From Paracraurococcus lichenis (GTDB lineage Bacteria > Pseudomonadota > Alphaproteobacteria > Acetobacterales > Acetobacteraceae): 64,000 nucleotides of DNA. Below are positions 54,877 through 62,868 of this stretch, one piece after another. Location of the stretch: positions 124,001 to 188,000 of the forward strand of contig NZ_JAUTWS010000002.1 of NCBI RefSeq assembly GCF_030657435.1, written 5' to 3'. Under the pieces are notes generated by a model, which saw nothing but the letters and a program-made list of their open reading frames with translations, did no database searches and had not been told where the DNA came from. The position numbers and the translations under genes are program-made. Positions within the stretch are counted from its first letter, which is position 1. Each line of letters begins with the position of its first letter.

Positions 54877-55677
54877 CTATTCCGCCGCGACGCCCTGCAC
54901 AGCCTGCAGCGCCGCCAGCACGCCGAGGGCGATGCGCGCGGCGCGCGGCGGGATGCCCTGCCAGGGCGCATCGGGGCGCGGGTCGATCTCCGCCAGCTTG
55001 GTGCCGCGCGGCAGGCCGGGGCGGGCACGCACCAGGCCGCGCACGATGCCCGCGAGCGGCGCGGCGACCGGCGCGCCGCCGAGATGGCCCAGCACCGCGC
55101 CGGCGGCCACCGCATCGCCGGGCGCCCGCAGCGGGACCCAGGTGCCGGGATGCGCGGCATGGACGAAGCGCTCGCTGCCGGCGCCGCCGAGCGGCACGGC
55201 CTGGCCACTCGGGCCGGCCGTCGCGCCCTGCACCAGCACGCGGCCTTCGGCGCCCGGCAGCGTCTCCACCGCCACATGCACCTGCTGCCCGGCGGTGAAG
55301 CCGGGACCGATGCCGATGGCGCGCGCGGCGAGCGGCCGCAGTTCTTCCGGCTCGGCATATTTCCGCAGGCGCGCGTCGACCAGCAGCGCCGGGAAGGGGA
55401 GGGCGCCGAGCACGACTGCGAGATGGCCGCGGGTGACGCTGATATGGCGATGGTCGGGCCGCTCGCCGGCGAGGGCGGTGACGCCGTCCAGCACGGCCTC
55501 GCCCGCCTCGATCGCGTCGTCGAAGGCCATGCCGCGGCGGAGCACCGGCACCGCCGGGTCGCGCAGCAGCAGCACGGCGTGACCCGCGCGATGGAGGTGC
55601 CAGCCGATCGCCGAGGCTATGTCGCCGGTGCCGAGCACCAGGGCGAGCGGGGCCGGGGGGCGGCTCGGGTCGGACAT
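54877..55677 (-). CDS. YqeB/EF2563-like molybdenum hydroxylase maturation protein
   Basis: The 266-residue protein starts with a Rossmann-like LALVLGTGDIASAIGWHLHRAGHAVLLLRD, followed by a region with DARLRKYAEPEELRPLAARAIGIGPGF. A beta-rich C-terminal half has biotinyl-like turns (GDAVAAGAVLGHLGGAPVAAPLAGIVRGL). This is the layout of the YqeB family, linked to molybdenum hydroxylase systems in other bacteria. Maturation of the Mo hydroxylase at 40 kb is an attractive but unproven link. It is convergent with the TSUP gene. Confidence 0.8.
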   Translation of the reverse strand: MSDPSRPPAPLALVLGTGDIASAIGWHLHRAGHAVLLLRDPAVPVLRRGMAFDDAIEAGEAVLDGVTALAGERPDHRHISVTRGHLAVVLGALPFPALLVDARLRKYAEPEELRPLAARAIGIGPGFTAGQQVHVAVETLPGAEGRVLVQGATAGPSGQAVPLGGAGSERFVHAAHPGTWVPLRAPGDAVAAGAVLGHLGGAPVAAPLAGIVRGLVRARPGLPRGTKLAEIDPRPDAPWQGIPPRAARIALGVLAALQAVQGVAAE

Positions 55678-55875
55678 GGCGGCCCTCCATCGCGTGGTCG
55701 AAGGCGGTATTGCATCCGGCGTGCCAGCGCGAATCCCAGGCATTTGCGGCGATGGCGCGCCCAGCGGCAGGTCGGTTGTCGGACAAGGCACAGGACGGAA
55801 GGCCACAGCGCCGCGGTGGCGGGGCGCGCGCCGCTGCGCTAACCGCCTCGGCGACACATGGAGGGATTCTGCCGC

Positions 55876-56907
55876 ATGCGCCGCCTGCTGCTCCTCGCCG
55901 GCCTGCTCGGCCTCGCGCTGCCCGCCCCCTACAAGCACGCCCTGGCCGAACCGGTCCGCTTCGTCGCCTTCGGCGACATGCCCTATTGCCGGCCGGAGGC
56001 GCCGGAGCGCTGCGCCGCGGAGGAAGGGCGCGTCGCGCGGCTGATGGCGCAGATCAACGCGGCGCGGCCGGCCTTCTCCATCTTCGTCGGCGACACCAAG
56101 GGCGGCGCGGAGCTCTGCACCGACGAGAAGGTGCTGCGCGCGCTGTCCTGGATGACGCTGGCCGACCAGCCGCTGGTCTATACGCCCGGCGACAACGAAT
56201 GGACGGATTGCTGGCAGGACCGCGCCGGGCGCTATGACCCGCTGGAGCGGCTCGCGCTGATCCGGCAGCGCTTCTTCCCCCGCGCCGAGAGCCTCGGGCG
56301 GCGGCCCATGCCGCTCGCGCGCCAGGCGGCGCCGACCGTCGAGAATGCCCGCTGGCTGCGCGAGGGCGTGCTGTTCCTGACGCTGCATGTCCCCGGCAGC
56401 AACAACGGCCGCCCGGCGGAGCCCGGCGAGCCGGGTGCCGCCGGCCTGCCGGGCGGCGCGGCGGCGCTGGCGGAGTTCGAGGCGCGCGACGCCGCCAACC
56501 GCGCTTGGCTGGCGGCGAGCTTCGCCGCGGCGCCCGAGGCGCGCGGCGCCGTCATCGCGCTGCAGGCCGACATGTTCTTCCGGCAGGTCTGCGGCCAGGG
56601 CTATGACAGCGGCTACCGCGCGATGCGCGAGGCGATCGCGCGCGAGGCCGCCGCCTTCGGCCGCCCCGTGCTGCTGATCAACGGCGACAGCCATTTCTAC
56701 ATCCACCATGAGCCGCTGGAGGCGGCGCCGAACCTGACGCGGCTGCAGGTGCCGGGCGAGGCCGACGTGCAGGCGGTGGTCGTCACCTTCGACCCGGCCG
56801 CCGGGACGCCCTACCGCTTCGAGGTGATCGGCGAGGCGGGCAGCCCGCCGCAGCGACCGCCCTGCGCAGGCTATACCTCCTCGATGCGGTCGACCCGGTC
56901 CGGGTAG
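55876..56907 (+). CDS. Secreted metallophosphoesterase-like protein
   Basis: The 343-residue protein has a signal peptide (MRRLLLLAGLLGLALPAPYKHALA). Calcineurin-type metal motifs follow: FVAFGDMPY, IFVGDTKGG, TPGDNEWTDCW and, late, LLINGDSHFYIHHE. The usual GDxHG and GNHE motifs are altered (GDTKGG, GDNE), as in related secreted phosphoesterases. The target is unknown. The start at 55876 is set at the signal peptide. Its last 37 bases overlap the end of the convergent DUF427 gene. Confidence 0.82.
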   Translation: MRRLLLLAGLLGLALPAPYKHALAEPVRFVAFGDMPYCRPEAPERCAAEEGRVARLMAQINAARPAFSIFVGDTKGGAELCTDEKVLRALSWMTLADQPLVYTPGDNEWTDCWQDRAGRYDPLERLALIRQRFFPRAESLGRRPMPLARQAAPTVENARWLREGVLFLTLHVPGSNNGRPAEPGEPGAAGLPGGAAALAEFEARDAANRAWLAASFAAAPEARGAVIALQADMFFRQVCGQGYDSGYRAMREAIAREAAAFGRPVLLINGDSHFYIHHEPLEAAPNLTRLQVPGEADVQAVVVTFDPAAGTPYRFEVIGEAGSPPQRPPCAGYTSSMRSTRSG

Positions 56908-57230
56908 AAGGCGAGGTGGCCGGCGATGGCGGCGACCGCCGGGTAGGGTGACTCGTAGGTCCAGATTGCGTTCTCGGTGCGGCGGCCATCGGCGGCGATG
57001 CTGTAATAGGCGGCATCGCCCTTGTAGGGGCAATGCGTCGCGTGCGGCGTGCGCTCGAGCAGCGCCATCTCCGCATCCTCCCGCGGGATGTACTGCACCG
57101 CGGGGTAGCTCGCCTCCTTCAGCGTCAGGGCGCGCAGCGTATCGGCCACCACGCGGCCGTTGAAGGTCACGCGCACGCGCTTCGGGTTGGGCGCGATGGT
57201 GATGGGATGGTCGGGGCCGGGCAGCTTCAT
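56871..57230 (-). CDS. DUF427-domain protein
   Basis: The 119-residue protein has the complete DUF427 pattern: RVRVTFNGRVVADTLRALTLKEASYPAVQYIPREDAEM, the TCPYKG-like HCPYKGDAAYYSI, and YPAVAAIAGHLAFYPDRVD. The function of the family is unknown. A GGAGAGC ribosome site lies before the ATG. The 3' end overlaps that of the convergent phosphoesterase gene. Confidence 0.92.
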   Translation of the reverse strand: MKLPGPDHPITIAPNPKRVRVTFNGRVVADTLRALTLKEASYPAVQYIPREDAEMALLERTPHATHCPYKGDAAYYSIAADGRRTENAIWTYESPYPAVAAIAGHLAFYPDRVDRIEEV

Positions 57231-57403
57231 GCTCTCCTCCACGGTCGGTCGCGCGCCGCGCCATGCCGCGCGCGCATGGGGTCGATAAGGCAACGGCCTT
57301 GGCCGGGCCGGGTTCGCCCCGGCGAGACTGGCCTCGCTGTCGGTCGCGGCGCGGTAACCGCCGCGGCCGCCCCGACGAACCGGATGCCCAGGAGACCACG
57401 CGC

Positions 57404-57460
57404 ATGACCCAGAGCACCACCCCCGCCGCGGGCTGCGGCACTGCGGAGGGCGCGCCATGA
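57404..57460 (+). CDS. Possible 18-residue leader ORF coupled to a membrane-protein gene
   Basis: AGGAG lies 8 bp before the ATG at 57404; the frame ends in TGA overlapping the next ATG (ATGA). The peptide MTQSTTPAAGCGTAEGAP belongs to no known family. It could be a translational leader for the membrane protein that follows. Confidence 0.4.
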   Translation: MTQSTTPAAGCGTAEGAP

Positions 57461-57897
57461 CCACCACCGCCGATCGCGCGCTGCGCATCCTGGCCTGGAT
57501 CGCCGCCCTCTGGATCGCCTACGAATTCCTCTGGTACGAGCAGTACAAGCTGGCCGGCCCGACGCTGGTCTTCGACCGCCTCTCGGACTGGAGCGGCATC
57601 CCGGAGAAGCCCTTCCGGCTCTTCGTCGCCAGCATGGAGATCTGCGCCGCGGTGCTGGTGCTGATCCCCCGCACGCGGGTCCTCGGCGCCGCCTTCGCCA
57701 TGGGCATCATGTCCGGCGCGATTGTCTTCCACCTCTTCACGCCGCTGACGGTCGATCCCTACGGCGATGGCGGCAAGCTGTTCAAGGAGGCCTGCTTCAC
57801 CTGGGTGATGGCGGGTTTCGTCCTCTTCGCCCATCGAAGGGAGGCGCTGGACCTGCTGCGGCGCTATGCTCCGCGGATCGGTGCGAGGATCGCCTGA
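57457..57897 (+). CDS. Small inner-membrane protein (DoxX-like in layout)
   Basis: The 146-residue protein has four hydrophobic segments (about residues 8-26, 57-75, 78-96 and 114-132). YEFLWYEQYKLAG after the first resembles DoxX/YkgB-like membrane proteins. No function can be assigned. It overlaps the tiny upstream ORF and lies 4 bp before the OpgC-like gene, so the three may be co-transcribed. Confidence 0.7.
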   Translation: MTTTADRALRILAWIAALWIAYEFLWYEQYKLAGPTLVFDRLSDWSGIPEKPFRLFVASMEICAAVLVLIPRTRVLGAAFAMGIMSGAIVFHLFTPLTVDPYGDGGKLFKEACFTWVMAGFVLFAHRREALDLLRRYAPRIGARIA

Positions 57898-57901
57898 TCC
57901 C

Positions 57902-58999
57902 ATGAGCCTGCAGCGCCCGCCGCGGGATACGCGGCTCGACCTGCTCCGCGGCTGGCTGCAACTGCAGATCTTCGCCTCCCATGCGCATGGCTCGTTGATC
58001 GGCGCCTGGCTGATCAGCGCGGCCTGGGGGCTGTCCGACAGTTCGGAGCAGTTCGTCTATCTCTCCGGCTTCGTGCTCGGCTCCGTCTTCACCCTGAAGG
58101 CGCATCGCGGCGGCTGGCGCGCCGGCCTCGCCGATCTGGGCCCGCGCATCCGGCGGCTCTGGACCACGCATATGGTCGTGCTCTGCGCCATGGCGGCGAT
58201 GGTGCTGGCGGTGGAGATGACGGTGCCGCTGCCCGGCGAGGCGGCGCGGCTCGGCTGGTCCTGGCTGGCGGAGGCGCCCTGGCTGGCGCTGCCCGCCGCG
58301 GGCACGCTGCTGTGGCAGCCGATCGAGATGGGTATCCTGCCGGTCTTCATCTGGTCCATGCTGCTGCTGCCGGGCTTCCTGTGGCTGGCCGAACGCTTCG
58401 GGCCCTGGGCGCTCGCGCCCTCCCTCGCGCTCTACCTCGCGGTGCAGGAATGGGGCTGGCAGGTGCCCGGCCTCGGCGGGCGGGAGGTGGAGTTCAACCC
58501 GCTGGCCTGGCAGGCGCTGTTCCTGCTGGGCGCCTGGTTCGGCCGGCGGGCGCTGCTGCATGGCCGGGCGATCGGGTTGAACCGCTGGGGGTTGGGTGCG
58601 GCGCTGCTGGTGCTGGCGGCGGGGGCGGGGCTGCGCCTCGCCTCGCATCTCGGCGCGCTCGATGTCTCGGGGCTGGACGACAAGCAGCACCTGGCGCCGG
58701 CGCGGATGCTGCACAGCCTGTCGCTGGCCTATGCGGTGGTGGCGCTGTGGCGGGTGCGGGAGGTGGCGCTGCGCGGCCCGCTGCTGCGCGCCCTGGCCGC
58801 GGCGGGGCGGCAGAGCCTGCATGTCTTCTGCGTCGGCCTCTTCCTCAGCTACGGCCTGGCGGTGCTGTTCCGCCAGCAGGGCTGGCAGTGGTGGCTGGAG
58901 GCGCTGGTCGTGCTCGGCGGGCTGGCCCTGCTGGGCTTCGCGACGGCGGCCGAGTGGTCGCCCGGTCTGGCCCGCGGCGTGAAAAACCCGCAGAAATAG
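57902..58999 (+). CDS. OpgC-like membrane acyltransferase
   Basis: The 365-residue protein has about ten membrane segments and the OpgC pattern: RDTRLDLLRGWLQLQIFASH near the N-terminus, LSDSSEQFVYLSGFVLG, RIRRLWTTHM, and the late RQSLHVFCVGLFLSYGLAV. OpgC transfers succinyl groups to periplasmic glucans. No opgG/opgH gene is near. It starts 4 bp after the previous membrane gene and is followed by a good terminator. Confidence 0.85.
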   Translation: MSLQRPPRDTRLDLLRGWLQLQIFASHAHGSLIGAWLISAAWGLSDSSEQFVYLSGFVLGSVFTLKAHRGGWRAGLADLGPRIRRLWTTHMVVLCAMAAMVLAVEMTVPLPGEAARLGWSWLAEAPWLALPAAGTLLWQPIEMGILPVFIWSMLLLPGFLWLAERFGPWALAPSLALYLAVQEWGWQVPGLGGREVEFNPLAWQALFLLGAWFGRRALLHGRAIGLNRWGLGAALLVLAAGAGLRLASHLGALDVSGLDDKQHLAPARMLHSLSLAYAVVALWRVREVALRGPLLRALAAAGRQSLHVFCVGLFLSYGLAVLFRQQGWQWWLEALVVLGGLALLGFATAAEWSPGLARGVKNPQK

Positions 59000-59007
59000 A
59001 AGGGGGA

Positions 59008-59038
59008 CCGGGGGAATACCTTCCCCCGGACTCTTTTC
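59008..59038 (+). terminator. Rho-independent terminator after the OpgC-like gene
   Basis: A 9-bp perfect stem CCGGGGGAA / TTCCCCCGG with the loop TACC is followed by ACTCTTTTCT. It stands only 16 bp before the next gene's start, so that gene's own promoter must lie upstream of it or its transcript depends on read-through. Confidence 0.75.
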
Positions 59039-59053
59039 TGCCGGGAGATCGGG

Positions 59054-60208
59054 ATGCTCCTCTCCAACTGCCGCCTGCCCGACGGCCGCGCGGGCATGCA
59101 TGTGCTGGTCCGTGGCGAGCGCGTGGCCGCCATCCTCGACGCGCCGGTGGAGGAGGCCGATGTAGTGGACCTCGGCGGCCATCTGCTGCTGCCGGCGCTG
59201 ACCGATTTCCACCTGCATCTCGACAAGTCGCTGTTCGGCCTGCCCTGGATGCCGCATGCCGCCGGGCCCGACCGGATGAGCCGCATCGAGACCGATGCGC
59301 GGGTGCTGCCGGGCCTGCCGGTGGAGCCGCGCGCGACCGCCATGCTCCGCCGCTGCATCGCCGCCGGCACCGTGCATTTCCGCACGCATGTGGACATCAC
59401 CCCCGCCTTCGGCCTGCGCAACCTGGAGGCCGTGCTGCGGGTGCGGGAGGCGCATGCGGATGCGTGCCACATCCAGACCGTCGCCTTCCCGCAGGCCGGC
59501 GTCATGCGCGCGCCCGGGACGCTCGACCTGTTGGAGGAGGCGCTGCGGATGGGGGCGGAGGTGCTGGGCGGCCTCGACCCCTGCGAGGTGGACCGGGACC
59601 CGAAGGGGCAGCTCGATGCGCTCTTCGCGCTGGCGGGGCGGCATGGCGTCGGGCTCGACATCCATCTGCACGAGGCGGGGGAGCTGGGGCTGTTCACGCT
59701 GGCCGAGATCTGCGCCCGCACGCGGGCGGCGGGCATGCAGGGGCGCGTCTGGGTGAGCCACGGCTTCGCGCTGGGGGCGGCGCCCGAGGCGCGGCTGGGG
59801 CCGGCGATGGAGGGCATGGCGGAGGCGGGGGTGGGGCTGGTGAGCCATGGCGCCGGCGCGGCGCCGCTGCCGCCGCTGCTGCGCCTGGCGGAGGCCGGGG
59901 TGCGCGTGTGCCTGGGCAACGACAACATGCGCGACACCTGGGGCCCCTACGGCACGGGGGACATGCTGGAGCGCGCGGCGATCGTCGGCTGGCGGCTGGA
60001 TGCGCGGACGGATGCGGCGATCGGGCGGCTGTTCGCCATGGTGGCCGAGGATGGGGCGCGGGCGCTGGGGGTGGAGGTGCCGGCTGTCGCGGTGGCGGCG
60101 GTGGCGAGTTTCGTGGGCGTGCCGGCCGAGGGGGTGGCGGAGGCGGTGGCGCAGCATCCGGGGCGGGGAGTGGTGGTGTTCAGGGGGAGGGCGGTGAACG
60201 AAATTTGA
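59054..60208 (+). CDS. Cytosine deaminase-like amidohydrolase
   Basis: The 384-residue metal-dependent hydrolase has the TIM-barrel motifs of the cytosine/isocytosine deaminase group: FHLHLDKSL for the first metal site, FRTHVDI, DIHLHEAGE, VSHGFAL and the late GNDNMRDTW with the active-site aspartate. The LDKS form is typical of cytosine deaminase-like enzymes. The substrate may be a pyrimidine or a related cyclic amide. The end of the gene borders the AT-rich island; its last bases are still GC-rich. Confidence 0.88.
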   Translation: MLLSNCRLPDGRAGMHVLVRGERVAAILDAPVEEADVVDLGGHLLLPALTDFHLHLDKSLFGLPWMPHAAGPDRMSRIETDARVLPGLPVEPRATAMLRRCIAAGTVHFRTHVDITPAFGLRNLEAVLRVREAHADACHIQTVAFPQAGVMRAPGTLDLLEEALRMGAEVLGGLDPCEVDRDPKGQLDALFALAGRHGVGLDIHLHEAGELGLFTLAEICARTRAAGMQGRVWVSHGFALGAAPEARLGPAMEGMAEAGVGLVSHGAGAAPLPPLLRLAEAGVRVCLGNDNMRDTWGPYGTGDMLERAAIVGWRLDARTDAAIGRLFAMVAEDGARALGVEVPAVAVAAVASFVGVPAEGVAEAVAQHPGRGVVVFRGRAVNEI

Positions 60209-62100
60209 AAGCACAGAGTCGAATTGATGGACAGCAGAAAAAGAAATGACCGATTCGAGACAATATTACGGCCGCGCCAAAAGCTGGCAGTCGCCTTTAA
60301 CGCGGCCAAGACAAAAAAAAATACAATTGTCAGTCGTCTGAATCTTCTTCGAGATCAGAAATCTTTTGTGTGTCCTGTCTCAGACCGACTTCGGCTCCGC
60401 GAACTATATTTAACGAGGGTCTATAAAGTAGTGGAATTTCGAAGACGGTTCCATCTACGGATTCTATTCGCCTGAATACACCGATCGCTAGGAGTTGATC
60501 AATCCTATTGTATGTCTCTTTCGACTCCGTACTCCAAATCGCACCTAGTGTTTCAACTGATTGCAAGCTTTTTCTGCCTCTAAGCTCTTCTACCCAATTT
60601 TTGCAAAACGCGTATTCAGCGTAAATGGTATTAACCAGTCTGTTGTTTGACACCGGTAACAGAGCTGCTTTGAATGCTGCACGCTCAAACAGCAACTCAG
60701 CTAGCGGCGGGGCCAGCGATTTCTCAAATCGTTGAAGTTGCTGGTTCCTTAGGGCAGATAGAAATTGGATTAGTTCACGGGGCGTCGCTTGGTTGCGCCC
60801 ATCTTGAAGGCGGCCACAAACCCAAGCAAAAGTCCGCGGATTTTTTCCTGTATCAATTTTATCAGGAAATATCCTGTCGACTAGCTGTTCTTGCGCAACG
60901 ATATCATTCAAGACATCATCTTTCCTTATTTGGTAATCAATACATAGCAAGTCGCTTTGTAGTAGTCGACGAATAAAGACATTAAATAAAAGGCTATTGT
61001 CCCACGCAAGTGTAGTGCTTTTTTCTGGGCTCGCTGCGTGAGTAGCCTCTCGGAAGCCGGTCTTTATGATACGATCCCATATATCAGATCGGACAAAAAG
61101 CTTCGGTCGTATCCGATCTAGCCTCGCCATGTCTTTATAAGCCTGAAAAAGTGCTCGAAGAGCTCTGGATTCAATCTCATCATTGCCTGAAAAAGCGACA
61201 TCTAACCTATCAAGCAACAACCAGATTGTTTGGCCAGAGGCTTCAAGCGAAGAATTCAGTTTTATGAGAATTTCTCTGATCGGGCGAACCCCTTTGTCTC
61301 TCGCTTCTAGTGAGGGTTCGGAGAATGAAATTTTCCCTGTGATACCGGTTATCGTACCGCTTTGATCGAAGTGGGTGGTTGTAGAAACATCTTTTGGGCG
61401 AAAAAATGAAGTAACATAGGCGGAGATTCTTTTTATAATTGTGTTGAGGCTTGGATCTCGATCAATCAGTTTAAGATCAGCAAGATACGAAAGTACATCT
61501 TGAAGTGCTTGGTTGTTAACTCCTGCATCTCGTGCGCGAACTGCAGCCACTGAGCATAGGTAAAGCTTCCAAAGCCCAATAAATTCGTCCTCAGTGGGCG
61601 GTAGTTCAGATCTTATTTCGTTGAATGCTGGATCTTCGTCGGGATTCTCAGCAGGAACAAGAAGAATATCACGATCGAAAAGTTCATCCTCTTTCGCCAT
61701 CATTAAATGATAAATTGCACTTTTTCCTGATCCCTTTGCGCCATAGATAATGTCTACATTTCCACCGAATATCTTCTGCCACTGATCTGTTTCCACAAAA
61801 TATTTTGCAAGTTCTTTTGCTTCGTGTTCCGCGACGTCGTGTCCGAAATGCAGGGACTGAATGACTTTCTTCTTGTCCATCCCGGGGTCTCCATAGTCGT
61901 AGATGAGTCGAATTTTCATAGCAGAAATGTCGCGACAATGGCAACCAAGGAAAATTTTCGTTTTTAAGCGCAACTTCTTCGTCGCTAAGGGCTAACCCAA
62001 GTTAGAGGATGGCATTATCTCCTAATTAGTTTATCTACCCTCACGCCAACCCTAACCAAACAAAAATAGGAAAATAGTCTTGATCTTCCCTGGCCCGCCG
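60209..62100. mobile_element. AT-rich genomic island carrying one P-loop ATPase gene
   Basis: From about 60205 the base composition falls sharply (runs such as nine A at 60315, many AT-rich codons) and stays low until about 62085, where GC-rich sequence resumes. Everything else in the window is very GC-rich, so recent transfer is inferred. No integrase, tRNA or convincing direct repeat marks the ends. A DUF4096 transposase-domain gene lies just outside on the right. The exact borders are approximate. Confidence 0.7.
60330..61880 (-). CDS. P-loop ATPase of the Sll1717 type
   Basis: The 516-residue protein has an N-terminal lead LHFGHDVAEHEAKELAKYFVE, then Walker A IIYGAKGSGKSAIYHLM and a Walker B-like IWLLLDRLDVAFSG. 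RPKLFVRSDIWDRI and a long helical C-terminal half ending in an acidic tail (DLEEDSDD) follow. This matches the Sll1717-type P-loop ATPases, found in scattered bacteria with unknown role. The ATG at 61880 is chosen because GGAG lies upstream; an ATG at 61919 is possible. Its AT-rich codons differ from every neighbour. A defence or DNA-related role is only a guess from its isolated, transferred state. Confidence 0.75.
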   Translation of the reverse strand: MDKKKVIQSLHFGHDVAEHEAKELAKYFVETDQWQKIFGGNVDIIYGAKGSGKSAIYHLMMAKEDELFDRDILLVPAENPDEDPAFNEIRSELPPTEDEFIGLWKLYLCSVAAVRARDAGVNNQALQDVLSYLADLKLIDRDPSLNTIIKRISAYVTSFFRPKDVSTTTHFDQSGTITGITGKISFSEPSLEARDKGVRPIREILIKLNSSLEASGQTIWLLLDRLDVAFSGNDEIESRALRALFQAYKDMARLDRIRPKLFVRSDIWDRIIKTGFREATHAASPEKSTTLAWDNSLLFNVFIRRLLQSDLLCIDYQIRKDDVLNDIVAQEQLVDRIFPDKIDTGKNPRTFAWVCGRLQDGRNQATPRELIQFLSALRNQQLQRFEKSLAPPLAELLFERAAFKAALLPVSNNRLVNTIYAEYAFCKNWVEELRGRKSLQSVETLGAIWSTESKETYNRIDQLLAIGVFRRIESVDGTVFEIPLLYRPSLNIVRGAEVGLRQDTQKISDLEEDSDD

Positions 62101-62145
62101 TCCTATCCTCCCAGCCAGGACCGCGCCGCCGAGGGAGCCCCCGCC
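61881..62145. other. AT-rich upstream region of the P-loop ATPase and the right island border
   Basis: No gene is visible in these 265 bases. The promoter of the minus-strand ATPase gene should lie around 61920-62060, where the sequence is very AT-rich. GC-rich sequence restarts near 62085, and GAGGGAG before 62146 is the ribosome site of the next gene. Confidence 0.45.
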
Positions 62146-62721
62146 ATGCCCTTCACCCCCCGCCGCCCCTGGGAACCCCTCTCGGACGCCGAGTGGGACG
62201 CGCTGCGCCCGCATCTCCGGCCGGAGGACCGGCCGGGCCCCCCGCTCGTCGATCCCCGCGCTCGCATGGACGCCATCCTGCACATGGCGGTCACCGACCA
62301 GCCCTGGCGCCTGCTGCCGGAGCGCTGGGGGAAGGGCGCCACGGTGGGCCGGCATTTCCGCCGTCTCGCGCATGGCGGCCTCTGGTCCCGGCTGCTGGAG
62401 GCGCTGGCCGACCCCGACTGCCCGCGCGCCCTCTCGGCCATCGCCTATTGGCTCTGCCGCGCCGCCCGCCGCGCCATGCGGCTGTTGCAGATGGCGGGGA
62501 TCACGCTGGCGCGGAGGCTCCGCCTCTACACGGCGCTGCCGATGCTCCCCTGGCTGATGCCCGACCCGGATTTGTCCGAACTGGTGTTCCGCGACATCGC
62601 CAAGGTCATCAAGGACATCCCCCGGCGCTGGCCGGGGAGGGGGGTGCTGCGCAATCTCGGCCATCTCCTGCGCATCGCGGGCGGGCGGCCCGTCTGGTCG
62701 AAGCGCTTCGCCCCGCCCTGA
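62146..62721 (+). CDS. Stand-alone DUF4096 (IS5-transposase N-domain) protein
   Basis: The first 100 residues match the N-terminal domain of IS5-type transposases: PLSDAEWDALRPHL, PRARMDAILHMAVTDQPWRLLPERWGKGATVGRHFRRL and HGGLWSRLLEAL. The catalytic DDE domain is absent. Instead about 80 residues rich in Arg, Leu and Trp follow and end normally. No terminal inverted repeats are evident. It may be a domesticated DNA-binding protein or a transposase remnant. It has a good ribosome site and normal GC-rich codons, unlike the island beside it. Confidence 0.7.
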   Translation: MPFTPRRPWEPLSDAEWDALRPHLRPEDRPGPPLVDPRARMDAILHMAVTDQPWRLLPERWGKGATVGRHFRRLAHGGLWSRLLEALADPDCPRALSAIAYWLCRAARRAMRLLQMAGITLARRLRLYTALPMLPWLMPDPDLSELVFRDIAKVIKDIPRRWPGRGVLRNLGHLLRIAGGRPVWSKRFAPP

Positions 62722-62868
62722 TGCAGCCGGCGCCCGCGCTGCCCGCGCGGCGGGCACCGCGCGTCCCGCGGGCGCGGATCGTGCCTTGCGCGGGGGCTGG
62801 CGGGCCGGTTGCGGCATGGCAAGCTCCGGCGGCGGATGCAGCGCGACCGGCCTGCAGGGAGATGCTTG

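Noticed and set aside
60209..62100. Possible direct repeats (att-like) at the island ends
   Set aside because: Only weak similarity (an AGTC...TTGAT pattern on both sides, with a 3-base gap difference) could be found by eye, not enough to claim attachment sites.
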